Assembly (NCBI RefSeq): GCF_900078705.1
Contig: NZ_FKIF01000001.1
Location: 558,001 to 622,000, forward strand
Direction of reading: 5' to 3'
Source of the DNA: Bordetella ansorpii
GTDB lineage: Bacteria; Pseudomonadota; Gammaproteobacteria; Burkholderiales; Burkholderiaceae_B
DNA length: 64,000 nt
Below the pieces are notes generated by a model. It ran no database searches, was not told the origin of the DNA, and saw only the letters and a program-made list of their open reading frames with translations. Below, piece by piece: positions 36,058 through 47,898 of this stretch; position 1 is the first letter of the stretch; each line of letters begins with the position of its first letter. Position numbers and translations under genes: made by a program.

Positions 36058-36917
36058 CCCCCGGCCTTCTGTTGCTGGCCATCAGCGTGACGTGCAGCGT
36101 CACGGTTTCCGTGCTGCTGAAACTGGCCCGCCGCCACGACATCGACGTGCGCCAGTCCTTCGCGGCCAACTACGCCATCGCGGCCATCCTGTGCTGGCTC
36201 ACGCTGTCGCCCCAGCCGGTGCAGGCACTGTCCACGCCCGGCGCCTGGATGCTGCTGGCGCCGCTGGCGGTGCTGATGCCCTCGGTCTTCATGGCGATGG
36301 CGCAGTCGGTGCGCCACGCAGGCATCGTGCGCAGCGACGCCGCGCAGCGCCTGGCCCTGTTCATCCCCCTGTTGGCGGCCTTCGCCCTGTTCGGCGAACC
36401 ACTGACGGGCCACAAGCTGATGGGCATCGCCCTGGCCTTCGGCGCCCTGGCCTGCCTGCTGCGCCGGCCGCGCAACGAGGCCACCGATCCCGACGCCACG
36501 CGCGGCGCCTGGCTGTGGCCGGTGGCGGTCATGGTGGGCTATGGCGTGATCGACGTGCTGTACAAGCAGATGGCGCGCGCCGGCTCGGCCTTTCCGGGCA
36601 CGATGCTGGTGGTGTTCATCCTGGCCGGCCTGGTGACCACGCTGTACCTGGTGGCGCGCCGCGTGCGGTGGCAATGGCGCAGCCTGGGCGCGGGCGTCAT
36701 CCTGGGCCTGTTCAACTTCGGCAACATCATCACCTACATCAAGGCGCACCAGAGCCTGCCGGGCAATCCGGCGCTGGTGTTCGCCTCGATGAACATGGGT
36801 GTGATCACGGTCGGCGCCCTGGTGGGCGCGTTGGTGTTCCGCGAGCGCCTGAGCCCGCTGAACCTGGCGGGCCTGGTACTGGCGATCGGCGCCATCGTGG
36901 TGATGATGCCGCGTTGA
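36048..36917 (+). CDS. EamA/DMT-family inner-membrane transporter
   Basis: 289 residues with about ten hydrophobic helices in two halves, the drug/metabolite transporter fold (for example [17 protein letters not shown] at the start and [19 protein letters not shown] at the end). The gene overlaps the last bases of bioB; ATG at 36048 and ATG at 36054 (forming ATGA) are both possible. The substrate is unknown; the overlap with bioB makes a link to biotin or its precursors possible, but this is only inference. Confidence 0.85.
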   Translation: MPMTPGLLLLAISVTCSVTVSVLLKLARRHDIDVRQSFAANYAIAAILCWLTLSPQPVQALSTPGAWMLLAPLAVLMPSVFMAMAQSVRHAGIVRSDAAQRLALFIPLLAAFALFGEPLTGHKLMGIALAFGALACLLRRPRNEATDPDATRGAWLWPVAVMVGYGVIDVLYKQMARAGSAFPGTMLVVFILAGLVTTLYLVARRVRWQWRSLGAGVILGLFNFGNIITYIKAHQSLPGNPALVFASMNMGVITVGALVGALVFRERLSPLNLAGLVLAIGAIVVMMPR

Positions 36918-37043
36918 CGCGGTCGGCGCGATGGCGGGCGCCACGCCGGAAGGACGCCGACGCGCCAGGGCTGGCCAAAGTCGCCGGCGAATGCCGTCCG
37001 CACCGAACAGGCCGGTCCCGCGCCATGTGAACCTGGCGCCAGG

Positions 37044-38858
37044 TCAGCCCTGCGCCACGTGCCGCAGGATGTCCTCGCCGTAGGCATCCAGCTTGCGCGC
37101 GCCCACCCCGCTGATGTGTCCCAGGTCTTCCAGCGTCTCGGGCTTCGCGGTGGCGATCTCGCGCAGCGTGGCGTCGTGGAAGATCACATAGGCCGGCACG
37201 CCGTGGTTCTTGGCGACTTCGCCGCGCCAGGCGCGCAAGGCATCGAACAGCGGCTTGGCCTCGGGCGGCAGATCCACCGCCTCGGCGCGCGTGCGCTGCG
37301 TGCCCCGGGAACGTTCCTTCTTCTCGGACTCGCGGCGCAGCATCAGCTGGCGCTCGCCCTTGAGCACCGCGCGGCTGTCCTGCGTCAACGCCAGGGTGCC
37401 GTAGCCTTCGTGGTCCACCATCAGCAGCCCCTGCGCCAGCAACTGGCGCAGCACGCCGCGCCACGCCTGGTCGGACAGGTCGGCCCCGATGCCGAACACG
37501 GTCAGCGATTCGTGATCGTGCTGGCGCGTGCGCTCGGTGCTCTTGCCGCGCAGGATGTCGATGATGTGGCCCGCGCCATAGCGCTGGCCGCGCTGCTGCA
37601 GGCGATAGACCGCGGACAGCACCTTCTGCGCGGCCACCGTGCCGTCCCAGGCCTGGGGCGGATCCAGGCAGACGTCGCAGTTGCCGCAGGCGGTGATGGT
37701 CTGGCCGAAATAGGCCAGCAGGCGCACGCGGCGGCACTCGACCGTCTCGCACAGGCCCAGCATGGCGTCCAGTTGCTGCCCCAGGCGGCGGCGGTAGGCC
37801 TCGTCGCCCGGCGATTCGTCGATCATGCGGCGCTGCTGCACCACGTCCTGCAGGCCATAGGCCAGCCAGGCCGAGGCCGGCAGGCCGTCGCGGCCGGCAC
37901 GGCCGGTTTCCTGGTAGTAGCCCTCGACCGATTTGGGCAGGTCGATGTGCGCCACGAAACGCACGTCGGGCTTGTCGATGCCCATGCCGAACGCGATGGT
38001 GGCCACCATGACGATGCCGTCCTCGCGCAGGAAGCGCGACTGGTTGCCCGCGCGCACCTGCGCCCCCAGCCCCGCGTGATAAGGCAAGGCATTGATGCCG
38101 TTGTTGCACAGGAATTCGGCGGTTTCTTCCACCCGGGCGCGCGACAGGCAGTAGACGACGCCCGAATCGCCCGCGTGCTCGGTGCGGATCAGGTCCAGCA
38201 ACTGGCGCCGCACCTCGTTTTTCTCGACGATGCGATAGCGGATGTTCGGCCGGTCGAAACTGGCCACGAAATGGCGGGCCGTATCCAGCGCCAGGCGCTG
38301 CGCGATCTCGTCGCGCGTGGCGGCGGTGGCCGTGGCCGTCAGCGCGATGCGCGGCACGTCGGGCCAGCGCTCGTGCAGCATCGACAGCGCGAGGTATTCC
38401 GGCCGGAAATCATGGCCCCACTGCGACACGCAGTGCGCCTCGTCGATGGCGAACAGCGCCACGCGGCCGCGTTCCAGCAGTTCGAGGCAGCGGTCGGTCA
38501 TCAGGCGCTCGGGCGCCACGTACAGCAGGTCGAGCTCGCCGGCCAGGAAGGCCTGCTCGACCTCGCGGGCCACGCGCCACTCCTGCGTGGAATTCAGGAA
38601 GGCCGCGCGCACGCCCAGTTCGGTCAGCGCGTCGACCTGGTCCTGCATCAGCGCGATGAGCGGCGACACGACCACGCCGGTGCCTTCGCGCACCAGCGCG
38701 GGCACCTGGTAGCAGAGGGATTTGCCGCCGCCGGTGGGCATCAGCACCAGGGCATCGCCGCCGTCGATGACGTGCTGGACGATGTCCTGCTGGTCACCGC
38801 GGAAGGATTCGTAGCCGAATACGCGCTGCAGTACGGACAGGGCGCGCGGGTCAGACAT
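37044..38858 (-). CDS. recQ: ATP-dependent DNA helicase RecQ
   Basis: 3'-5' helicase of the RecQ family, 604 residues. Walker [17 protein letters not shown], the DEAH box [18 protein letters not shown], motif [13 protein letters not shown] and [10 protein letters not shown] are all present. The RQC zinc region has [16 protein letters not shown] and [11 protein letters not shown], and an HRDC domain ([19 protein letters not shown]) closes the protein. Length is normal. It converges on the transporter gene. Confidence 0.96.
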   Translation of the reverse strand: MSDPRALSVLQRVFGYESFRGDQQDIVQHVIDGGDALVLMPTGGGKSLCYQVPALVREGTGVVVSPLIALMQDQVDALTELGVRAAFLNSTQEWRVAREVEQAFLAGELDLLYVAPERLMTDRCLELLERGRVALFAIDEAHCVSQWGHDFRPEYLALSMLHERWPDVPRIALTATATAATRDEIAQRLALDTARHFVASFDRPNIRYRIVEKNEVRRQLLDLIRTEHAGDSGVVYCLSRARVEETAEFLCNNGINALPYHAGLGAQVRAGNQSRFLREDGIVMVATIAFGMGIDKPDVRFVAHIDLPKSVEGYYQETGRAGRDGLPASAWLAYGLQDVVQQRRMIDESPGDEAYRRRLGQQLDAMLGLCETVECRRVRLLAYFGQTITACGNCDVCLDPPQAWDGTVAAQKVLSAVYRLQQRGQRYGAGHIIDILRGKSTERTRQHDHESLTVFGIGADLSDQAWRGVLRQLLAQGLLMVDHEGYGTLALTQDSRAVLKGERQLMLRRESEKKERSRGTQRTRAEAVDLPPEAKPLFDALRAWRGEVAKNHGVPAYVIFHDATLREIATAKPETLEDLGHISGVGARKLDAYGEDILRHVAQG

Positions 38859-38939
38859 GGAGAGCAGCCGAAAGCATCATGCGGGGGATTTTAAGCCGCA
38901 TTTTGCGGACCGGCCGCTGCGGCGTGACGAATCGGCGCG

Positions 38940-40289
38940 CTAGCGGCGCCACCAGCGCCCGCGCATGAAGGTATCGACCGGCATGCTCAGGTTGGCGCGC
39001 ACGTCGTAGTCGCCGGTGACGATGTCGCGGTCGGCGCCCAGCGCGAACTGCACGGTCGGCGCCAGTTGCACGCTTTGCACCAGGCCGATGCGCCGCTCGT
39101 CGTCCGCCGGGGTCAGGCCATTGCCCAGCGTATAGGTGCCGCTGAGCGTGCCGATGCCCGACACCGGTACGCCGGCGCTGTAGATGTTGCGGCTGTAGGG
39201 CTGCGCGCCCCCCGATTGATAGGTGGCCAGGTCGCTGAAGCCGTTCTGCGTGCGCTCGGTGATCAGTCCGACCTTCAGGTCCTCGATGACGTCGACGCTG
39301 TAGCCCAGCCGGTAACGGCGGGCTCCCACGGCATCGTAGGAGCTCTGCGTGATGCCGGCCTGCATGCTGCCATACTCGCCCGCCGAATAAGTGGTGCCCA
39401 GGCCGTGCGCGGCCAGCGATGGCGCGCTCTGCACCTGCCCTTCGAGGGTCACGTCGGAGGTCAGGCCGTAACGGAAACTGCCGGTGCCCACCGACGGACC
39501 GTAGGCCACCGCGCCGGAGGTGGCCGTCATGTCGGTGTGGTTCAGGCGACCGATCGAAGAGGAGTAGCCGAACTGGCCTGGCTGCAAGGTGCCGGCCGGC
39601 GTCGTGGAGGGCGCCGGGCTCGACAATTGCAGGCCGCCGATGGCGAAGGCGGAACTCCCCCAGGTCAGCGCCGTCGTGCTCAGGTTGCCCACCGCCACGG
39701 AGGGGCCGTCGACCTCGCGGTAGGTCCAGCTGCGGTCGCCATAGACCATGCCGGTCTGCGACCCGACCGACGCGAACCATCGCTTGCGGGGCTTGGCGAT
39801 GCCGTAGACCACTTGCACCTTGGTGCCGGGGCCGAGATCGACGGCCTCCAGTCCCAGGGCATAGGCGGGATCGGGTTCGGGCGGCCCGGCATTCGGATCG
39901 GCCAGCGCGGTCGCGCACAAGAGGCCGACGTCGTCGTCATCCGGACACGGATCGGTGGGCAGTTCGTGCGCCTCGAGTTCGGCCGCGGGCGCCACCCGCA
40001 TCGGCAAGGCCGGCGCGAGCACCCCGATGCCGTAGCGGGCGACGTCGCCATCGGAAGCCCAGCCATCGATGGACGAGGGCGCGCGGCGCGGACTGGCCTG
40101 CGCCACTTTGACCGGCTGCGGCCTGGCGGCGGGCGTCGCCTCGGCCGTCGGGACGTGGCTATCGTCCAGCGTGGCGCAGGCGCCCAGCGTGCAGGTGCTG
40201 GCCAGGCCCAGGAGCATGGCGCGCGCCGCCATCCGCTGACGCGCGCGGACGAACGCAGGCATCCAGAAGAGGAAACGGGGGCACGGCAT
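38940..40289 (-). CDS. outer-membrane usher-like lipoprotein of unknown role
   Basis: 449 residues from the longest start. An N-terminal hydrophobic stretch ends in the lipobox LGAC (after MLLGLASTCT). A Pro/Ala-rich linker and then a region from about residue 190 follow that reads like the beta-barrel of fimbrial ushers: FRYGLTSDVTLEGQVQSAP, LGTTYSAGEYGSMQAGITQS, ARRYRLGYSVDVIEDLKVG and LAPTVQFALGADRDIVTGDY. It is about half the length of a full usher, and no chaperone or pilin gene is near. In-frame ATGs at 40262 and 40232 could also be the start. Assignment to the usher barrel family is by eye and moderate. Confidence 0.6.
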   Translation of the reverse strand: MPCPRFLFWMPAFVRARQRMAARAMLLGLASTCTLGACATLDDSHVPTAEATPAARPQPVKVAQASPRRAPSSIDGWASDGDVARYGIGVLAPALPMRVAPAAELEAHELPTDPCPDDDDVGLLCATALADPNAGPPEPDPAYALGLEAVDLGPGTKVQVVYGIAKPRKRWFASVGSQTGMVYGDRSWTYREVDGPSVAVGNLSTTALTWGSSAFAIGGLQLSSPAPSTTPAGTLQPGQFGYSSSIGRLNHTDMTATSGAVAYGPSVGTGSFRYGLTSDVTLEGQVQSAPSLAAHGLGTTYSAGEYGSMQAGITQSSYDAVGARRYRLGYSVDVIEDLKVGLITERTQNGFSDLATYQSGGAQPYSRNIYSAGVPVSGIGTLSGTYTLGNGLTPADDERRIGLVQSVQLAPTVQFALGADRDIVTGDYDVRANLSMPVDTFMRGRWWRR

Positions 40290-40340
40290 AGGGAAGGGCG
40301 TCCTGAGTACTGCCGCGTCCAGGCGCGACGGACAGATTCG

Positions 40341-40370
40341 ATTTTAAGGCCAGCCGCAGGTTCCCTTCAA
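40341..40370 (-). promoter_or_regulatory. likely promoter of the usher-like gene
   Basis: Minus strand TTGAAG (40365-40370), 18-base spacer, TAAAAT (40341-40346), 50 bases upstream of the first start codon, in an AT-rich divergent region shared with the response-regulator gene. Confidence 0.45.
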
Positions 40371-40450
40371 AGCGGGGACATAGCAAAATAGTGCCGCTGC
40401 ATATTTCAATTGATTTCCACCCCTTGCCGCGCGCCCTGCGCCGAGTCACT

Positions 40451-41161
40451 ATGCCGCCCATGGATCAGCCCCACACCAAGCTGTTGGTCGTCGACGACGA
40501 TCCCGCGCTGCGGCAATTGTTGGCCGACTATCTCAACCGGCACGGCTACGACACCCTGCTGGCGCCCGACGCCAACGATCTGGCCGCGCGCATCACCCGC
40601 TACGCGCCCGACCTGCTGGTGCTGGACCGCATGCTGCCCGGCGGCGATGGCGCCGATGCCTGCCGCAAGCTGCGCGAACAGGGCGAAGACCTGCCCGTCA
40701 TCCTGCTGACCGCGCGCGACGAGGCCGTCGACCGCATCATCGGCCTGGAAGCCGGCGCCGACGACTACCTGGGCAAGCCCTTCGATCCCCGCGAATTGCT
40801 GGCCCGCATCGAGGCGGTGCTGCGCCGCAAGCGCGGCCCGTCGGCGCTCACCAAGGATTCGCCCGTCACGTTCGGCCCGTTCGTCTTCGACCCGGCCACG
40901 CGCCAGTTGCTGCGCGACGGCACGGCCGTCAAGCTCACCGGCGGCGAGATCAACCTGCTCGAAGCCCTGGTGCGCAACGCCGGCAAGCCGCTGTCGCGCG
41001 AACGCCTGCTGTCGCTGGCCCGCGACGACGACAGCGGCGAGCGCAACGACCGGGCCATCGACATCGCCGTCCTGCGGCTGCGCCGCGCCATCGAGGAAGA
41101 CCCCAAGCAGCCGCGCTGGATCCAGACGGTCTGGGGCATCGGCTACCGGTTCTCCCCCTGA
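40451..41161 (+). CDS. ompR: OmpR-family two-component response regulator
   Basis: 236 residues from the ATG at 40451 (ATG at 40460 is an alternative). The receiver domain has the acidic pocket (VVDDD), phospho-acceptor Asp in LLVLDRMLPGGDG, Thr in LLTARDE and Lys in YLGKPFDPREL. A winged-helix DNA-binding domain (LTGGEINLLEALV, IDIAVLRLRRAIEEDP, WGIGYRFSP) follows. The kinase gene starts 12 bases after the stop. The symbol reflects the OmpR/EnvZ-like type; target genes are not evident. Confidence 0.9.
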   Translation: MPPMDQPHTKLLVVDDDPALRQLLADYLNRHGYDTLLAPDANDLAARITRYAPDLLVLDRMLPGGDGADACRKLREQGEDLPVILLTARDEAVDRIIGLEAGADDYLGKPFDPRELLARIEAVLRRKRGPSALTKDSPVTFGPFVFDPATRQLLRDGTAVKLTGGEINLLEALVRNAGKPLSRERLLSLARDDDSGERNDRAIDIAVLRLRRAIEEDPKQPRWIQTVWGIGYRFSP

Positions 41162-41173
41162 GGCGGCGCTGTC

Positions 41174-42559
41174 ATGCGCCTGCATCCCCGCCTGTTGCTG
41201 CCGCGTTCGCTGCGCGCCCGCCTGATCCTGCTGGTATTGGGCGCCGTGCTGCTGGCGCAGGCCGCCACGCTGACCAGCGCGGCGTACTTCCGCGACAAGT
41301 TCATCGAGAACGTCGGCATCGACTATCTCACCACCACCATCCGCACGCTGCGCGCGGCGCTGTCCCAGGTGCCCGCCGAGGACCGCCCCGATTTCGTGCG
41401 GGTGGCCTCGCAGAACCAGTGGCGGCTGTGGTCGCGGGTGCTGCCCGCCGAGGCCCGGCTGCAACGCCGCGAGCACCTGCCGCCGCGCCGCGACCCGCCC
41501 GACACCGACGACGTGCGGCGCAACCTGCGCGGCCTCGTGCGCGAGCTGAACGACCGGCTGAACGACGGCACCCGGGTGGCCCTGTCGCGCGGCCCCGATC
41601 CCGAGCTGTACATCTCGCTGGCGCCCAATCCGGCGACGGAAGACGCGCCGCTGCTGCGCGAATGGCTGGTCATCCCGCTGGAACGGCTGGATCCCCCCGT
41701 GTCCACGCCGCTGCTGGCCATCTGGCTGGGCGGACTGGGGGTCGTGCTGCTGCTGGCCGCGGGCTTTTCGTGGCACATCACCCGGCCCATCACCCGGCTG
41801 GCCGACGCCGCCGACCGGCTGGCCGCGGGCCAGCCGCAGCGCGTCGAGCCCTCCGGCCCGCACGAGACGCGCGTGCTGGGCGAACGCTTCAACGCCATGC
41901 TGGACGCGCTGGCCGAATCCGACTCGGTGCGGCGCACCCTGCTGTCCGGCCTGCCCCACGACCTGAAAGGTCCGTTGTCGCGCATGTGGCTGCGCATCGA
42001 GATGGCCGATGATTCGGCGCTGAAGGACGGCCTGCGCAAAGACCTGCAGGACATGCAGCACATGGTCGACCAGTTCATCGGCTTCGTGCGCGGCACCGAC
42101 CCGGCGGCCTATCATCGCACCCCGCTGTCCCTGACCGAATGGATCGAGGACCGCGTGGGCGCCTGGCAAGGCGCGGGCACCGACGTCAGGCTGCAATCGC
42201 CGGACGATCCCGACCTGGTGGTCAACGGCGACGCGGTCGCGCTGGGCCGGCTGCTGGACAACCTGATCGGCAATGCCCTGCACCACGGCGCCCTGCCCCT
42301 GGACATCGCCCTGCGCCGCGAAGGCGATCTGGCCATCCTGGACGTGGCCGACCACGGCCCGGGCATCGCCTGCGAACGGCGCCAGGAAGCCCTGCGTCCG
42401 TTCGCCCGTCTGGACGACGCGCGCACCCGCACCGGCAATGTCGGCCTGGGGCTGGCCCTGGCCGATTCGATCGCGCGCGTGCACGGCGGGACGCTGGAAC
42501 TGCTGGATGCGCCGGAAGGCGGATTGCTGGTGCGGATCTCGCTGCCGCTGGCGGCGTAG
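41174..42559 (+). CDS. envZ: EnvZ-type sensor histidine kinase
   Basis: 461 residues with two membrane segments (LRARLILLVLGAVLLAQAA and LLAIWLGGLGVVLLLAAG) enclosing a short periplasmic domain. Then come a HAMP linker (ITRPITRLADAADRLAAG), the phospho-acceptor H-box LPHDLKGPLSRMWLR, an N-box DNLIGNALHHG and the G-boxes DHGPGI and GLGLALADSI. It forms a two-component pair with the response regulator immediately upstream. The signal is unknown. Confidence 0.92.
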   Translation: MRLHPRLLLPRSLRARLILLVLGAVLLAQAATLTSAAYFRDKFIENVGIDYLTTTIRTLRAALSQVPAEDRPDFVRVASQNQWRLWSRVLPAEARLQRREHLPPRRDPPDTDDVRRNLRGLVRELNDRLNDGTRVALSRGPDPELYISLAPNPATEDAPLLREWLVIPLERLDPPVSTPLLAIWLGGLGVVLLLAAGFSWHITRPITRLADAADRLAAGQPQRVEPSGPHETRVLGERFNAMLDALAESDSVRRTLLSGLPHDLKGPLSRMWLRIEMADDSALKDGLRKDLQDMQHMVDQFIGFVRGTDPAAYHRTPLSLTEWIEDRVGAWQGAGTDVRLQSPDDPDLVVNGDAVALGRLLDNLIGNALHHGALPLDIALRREGDLAILDVADHGPGIACERRQEALRPFARLDDARTRTGNVGLGLALADSIARVHGGTLELLDAPEGGLLVRISLPLAA

Positions 42560-42637
42560 CCCCGCCACACATGGGCCACGGCCGACGGCATCGATCCGGC
42601 GCCGTCCCGCCGGCCCTGCCCGCGAAGCCTTGGAAAA

Positions 42638-43693
42638 TCAGGGCTGCGGCAATACCGGCTGCGCCGCCGCGCGGCGCTCGCGGCCAAACACCGTTCGGTA
42701 CGCCAGCACGTTGAAGATCAGCACCACCGGCCCCCCGATCACCGCCCCGGCCAGCACCAGGCGCATCGACGCCACCGCGCCGGAACCGTCCCAGATGGTG
42801 AGGTCGTCCAGGATCAGGTAGGGGAAGAAGCTGTAGGTCAGCCCCGCCAGCATCAGCACATACAGCAGCACGCACAGCAGGAAAGGCAGCCAGTCGAAGC
42901 GGTCCGCGCGGCCCGGCAGGCGGGCCAGCAGCATCTCGATGCCCACGAAGCACAGCAGCATCGCCACCCATACGGCCACGGCCAGGCCCAGGTGGGAATC
43001 GTCGCTCCAGCGGTAGAACACGCCCGAGTTGGCCAGGCCCAGCGCCACGGCCACCGCCACCATGCCGACCGAGGTCCAGCGCGTGGCATGGCGCGCCCAG
43101 GCCACCGCGCGGCGCTGCAGGTCGCCATCGACGCGCATGACCAGCCAGCAGGCGCCCAGCAAGGCGTAGGCAGCGATGGCGCACACGCCGGTGAAGATCG
43201 AGAACCAGCCGTAGCCGGCGTCGCTCTGGTAGCCCGTGGCCACCCGGCCCAGCACGGCGCCCTGCCCGACCGCGGTCAGCACCGAGCCCAGCCAGAAGCC
43301 CACGATCCAGCGCGGCTTGTGCTCGTTGCGGGCGCGGATGCGGAACTCGAACGACACGCTGCGCAGCAGCATGCCGAACCCCATGCAGGCCAACGGCCCG
43401 TAGAGCTTGCTGAACACCGAGCCCCAGGCAAAGGGAAACGCCGCGCAGAACAGCCCGATGCCCAGCAAGGGCCAGAATTCGTTGGCGTCGCGCCAGGGGC
43501 TGAGCAGGCCCATCATGCGGCCGCGCATCTCGGACGGCGCGAGCTGCAGCAGCACGCCCACGCCGATGTCGAAACCGTCCAGCACGATGCCGGCCACGAT
43601 CAACAGCAACAGCAGGCCCATGAACACCAGCGGCATCCAGAAGGCGGGATCGCCCGGCGTCAGTCCCAGCGAGGCGGCAAGGGTATCGATCAT
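42638..43693 (-). CDS. cydB: cytochrome bd oxidase subunit II-like (CydB family)
   Basis: 351 residues, about nine membrane helices. The N-terminal helix has the CydB block VLDGFDIGVGVLLQ, followed by WRDANEFWPLLGIGLFCAAFP and FRIRARNEHKPRW, all recognisable family features. In bd oxidases subunit II carries no haem ligands and structurally supports subunit I. It overlaps its partner gene by four bases (ATGA at 43690-43693) and converges with the kinase gene. Because subunit I here is atypical, the pair may not be a normal oxidase. Confidence 0.88.
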   Translation of the reverse strand: MIDTLAASLGLTPGDPAFWMPLVFMGLLLLLIVAGIVLDGFDIGVGVLLQLAPSEMRGRMMGLLSPWRDANEFWPLLGIGLFCAAFPFAWGSVFSKLYGPLACMGFGMLLRSVSFEFRIRARNEHKPRWIVGFWLGSVLTAVGQGAVLGRVATGYQSDAGYGWFSIFTGVCAIAAYALLGACWLVMRVDGDLQRRAVAWARHATRWTSVGMVAVAVALGLANSGVFYRWSDDSHLGLAVAVWVAMLLCFVGIEMLLARLPGRADRFDWLPFLLCVLLYVLMLAGLTYSFFPYLILDDLTIWDGSGAVASMRLVLAGAVIGGPVVLIFNVLAYRTVFGRERRAAAQPVLPQP

Positions 43694-45030
43694 GCGGCGC
43701 CTCCGATGGCCTTGCGTACCGGCACCACGCCATAGCGCGCGGCATGCAGCAGCATGCCGACGAACGCCAGTCCCAGCGCCAGGTAAAGCAGCACGTAGGC
43801 CAGCAGGCCGTAGCCGAGCGAAGTATGCGAGGCGCTGCTCAGCACCTCGGATTGCGTGACCGTGCGGTTGACGGTGTAAGGCAACAGGCCGACCAGGGAC
43901 ACCCACCATCCGGCCACCGCGGCAATGCCGCCGGCGAAGGTCATGCCGATCAGCGTGCGCAGCCACCAGGCGGGCAGCGCGGAGGGATCGAGATGGCGGC
44001 GCCAGCCCAGCAGCAGCGTCAGGCAGGCCGCGCCCAGCATGGCCAGGCCCAGCAGCACGGCCACGCGCGCCGACCAGAACACCAGCGCCACGGGTGGCTG
44101 CATGCCCGCGAAGCGGTCCAACCCCACGAACTCGCCCTGCGCGGTGCGCCCGAGCAGGCGCGAGCCGGAATGGACCGTCCAGGAATACAGGTTGGTCTGG
44201 GTCTCGGCGTCGGGCCAGCCGACCAGGGCCAGCTCGGGTTGAGCGCCGGTATGCCAATAGCCCGCCACCGCCGCCGCCTTGGCGGGCTGGTGCACCGCGA
44301 CCAGTTCGGCCAGGCCCAGCGCGGCCGGCGCCTGCAGCAGGGCGGCGAAGGCGGCGACCACCGCCGCGGCCTTGAACGCGTTGCGTTCGCCGTCACCGGG
44401 CGGACGGCGCAGCGTCTGCAGCGCGATCACGCCCATGATGAGAAATGCGGCGGCGAGCAGGGCGCCCAGCACGGTCAGGGCCATGCTCCAGCCGAACGAG
44501 GGGTTGAACACGACGGCAGGCCAGTCGTAGACCTGATAGCGCCCCTCGATGAGCGCGGCGCCATCGGGCGTCTGCATCCAGGAATGCAGGGCCACCAGCC
44601 AGCCCACGGCCACCAGTTGGCCGATGGCCACCATGAATACCGCCAGGGTGTGGGCCGCGTCGGACACGCGGCGCTGCCCGAACAGCATGACGCCCAGGAA
44701 ACAGGACTTGAGCACGAAGACGGACAGCACGCCGTAGCCCACCAGCGGACCGGCCACGTTGCCGATCCGGTCCATCACGCCGCCCCACAGGCTGCCCATC
44801 TGCACCAGCACCGGCAGCGCCGCTCCCAGGGCCAGCACGAAACTGAGGGCAAAGATGCGGACCCAGAAGCGGTAGGCGGCCGTCCAGCCGGCCTGCCCGG
44901 TGACGCGCGCGCGGATCTTGAAGAAAAGCAGCAACCAGGCCAGCGCGAGCGCCACGGCCATGAACAGCGCAAGGAAACTGAAGCTGACCAGGAACTGCGC
45001 GCGGGCCAGCAAAAGCGAGGGGATTTCCAT
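43690..45030 (-). CDS. cytochrome bd oxidase subunit I-like protein lacking the canonical haem ligands
   Basis: 446 residues, about nine membrane helices, CydA family by the N-terminal LLLARAQFLVSFSFLALF and blocks WMQTPDGAALIEG, QPAK and FWSARVAV. Aligning by eye to E. coli CydA, all axial haem ligands are replaced: His19 by Leu20, His186 by Leu185 and Met393 by Ala324. Glu99 becomes Lys108, Glu257 becomes Ala, and the quinol-site GRQPW becomes GLLPY. So a standard quinol-oxidising bd oxidase is doubtful. The start at 45030 gives a normal N-terminus and lies upstream of the overlapping cydB. Function unknown; a divergent bd-family complex is the best description. Confidence 0.8.
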   Translation of the reverse strand: MEIPSLLLARAQFLVSFSFLALFMAVALALAWLLLFFKIRARVTGQAGWTAAYRFWVRIFALSFVLALGAALPVLVQMGSLWGGVMDRIGNVAGPLVGYGVLSVFVLKSCFLGVMLFGQRRVSDAAHTLAVFMVAIGQLVAVGWLVALHSWMQTPDGAALIEGRYQVYDWPAVVFNPSFGWSMALTVLGALLAAAFLIMGVIALQTLRRPPGDGERNAFKAAAVVAAFAALLQAPAALGLAELVAVHQPAKAAAVAGYWHTGAQPELALVGWPDAETQTNLYSWTVHSGSRLLGRTAQGEFVGLDRFAGMQPPVALVFWSARVAVLLGLAMLGAACLTLLLGWRRHLDPSALPAWWLRTLIGMTFAGGIAAVAGWWVSLVGLLPYTVNRTVTQSEVLSSASHTSLGYGLLAYVLLYLALGLAFVGMLLHAARYGVVPVRKAIGGAA

Positions 45031-45173
45031 GATGGCCGGTAGTGTAGTCGGTTGGGAGCCGTGTCTGACGTGCCGGCGGTGAAAAACCGGACCAGCGTGG
45101 CGTACTGCGTGGGCCACCGCCGCGAACGTGGCAAAATTGACGCTTTACCGCTGCCATTTCGATTCTGTCCAGA

Positions 45174-46934
<1,761 letters not shown>

Positions 46935-46942
46935 GCATCGCC

Positions 46943-47791
46943 ATGAACACCGAATCGCTCGCCCTGGATTTCAAGAGCGCCACGCTGTATGCCGTGCGGG
47001 TGGTGCTGCAAAGCGCGGACACCGGCCGGCTGGCCGATGCGCTCGCGCAGCGCATGGCCGACGCGGGCAGCTTCTTCGAACACGAGCCGGTCGTCATCGA
47101 CGCCAGCCGTGTGGAGGAAACCATCGACTGGCCACGCCTGCTGCAGGCCCTGCGCGAGCACAACCTGCCGCCCATCGGCGTGGTCGCCGAGGGCGCCAAC
47201 CTGGCCGCCGCGCGCGAAGCCGGCCTGACGCCGGTGGACCTGTCCACGGCCAACGCGCGCCCGACGATGCCGGCCGATGCGGCCGCCGCCGTGCGCGCCG
47301 CCGAATTCGCCGAAGTGCCCGTGCCGGCCGCGCCATCGGCCCCCTCTGCCGCGCCGGCCCCCGCCGCGCCTGTGCCCGCCGCGGCCAGGCCCGACCCCAG
47401 ACCGGAACCCCAACCCGATCCCGCCGCCGCTGCCGCGCCCACGCCGCCCCCGTCGTCCTCGGCCATGGTGATCAACCGGCCGCTGCGTTCGGGCCAGCGC
47501 GTGTATGCGCGCCAGACCGACCTGGTGGTGATCGGCATGGTCAGCCAGGGCGCGGAAGTCATTGCCGACGGCAACGTGCACGTCTACGGTCCGCTGCGCG
47601 GCAAGGCCATGGCCGGCGCGCGCGGCGACACCAATGCACGCATCTTCACCACGCAGCTCGATGCCGAACTGCTGGCCGTGGCGGGCGTGTATCGGGTGGT
47701 GGAAGCCAAGCTCGATGCAAAGCTGCACAATCAGCCCGCGCTGGTCTGGCTGGACGGCGAAGCGCTGCGGGTCGAGGCACTGAAAAGCTGA
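46943..47791 (+). CDS. minC: septum site-determining protein MinC
   Basis: Inhibitor of FtsZ polymerisation away from midcell. 282 residues: an N-terminal FtsZ-binding domain ([19 protein letters not shown]), a long Pro/Ala-rich linker (about residues 125-170), and the C-terminal MinD-binding beta-helix ([47 protein letters not shown]). The start at 46943 leaves eight bases to glnS. The frame is open through glnS, but that is a shadow. Confidence 0.95.
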   Translation: MNTESLALDFKSATLYAVRVVLQSADTGRLADALAQRMADAGSFFEHEPVVIDASRVEETIDWPRLLQALREHNLPPIGVVAEGANLAAAREAGLTPVDLSTANARPTMPADAAAAVRAAEFAEVPVPAAPSAPSAAPAPAAPVPAAARPDPRPEPQPDPAAAAAPTPPPSSSAMVINRPLRSGQRVYARQTDLVVIGMVSQGAEVIADGNVHVYGPLRGKAMAGARGDTNARIFTTQLDAELLAVAGVYRVVEAKLDAKLHNQPALVWLDGEALRVEALKS

Positions 47792-47898
47792 GTGCAAACA
47801 CACTGGCGGACAGGCGTTCGCCATACATCTTGCAATAAGCCTTACACGGGCTTTTTGCTTTACGATAACGCGGTTTATTTGATAAGGGTTTCACAGTC

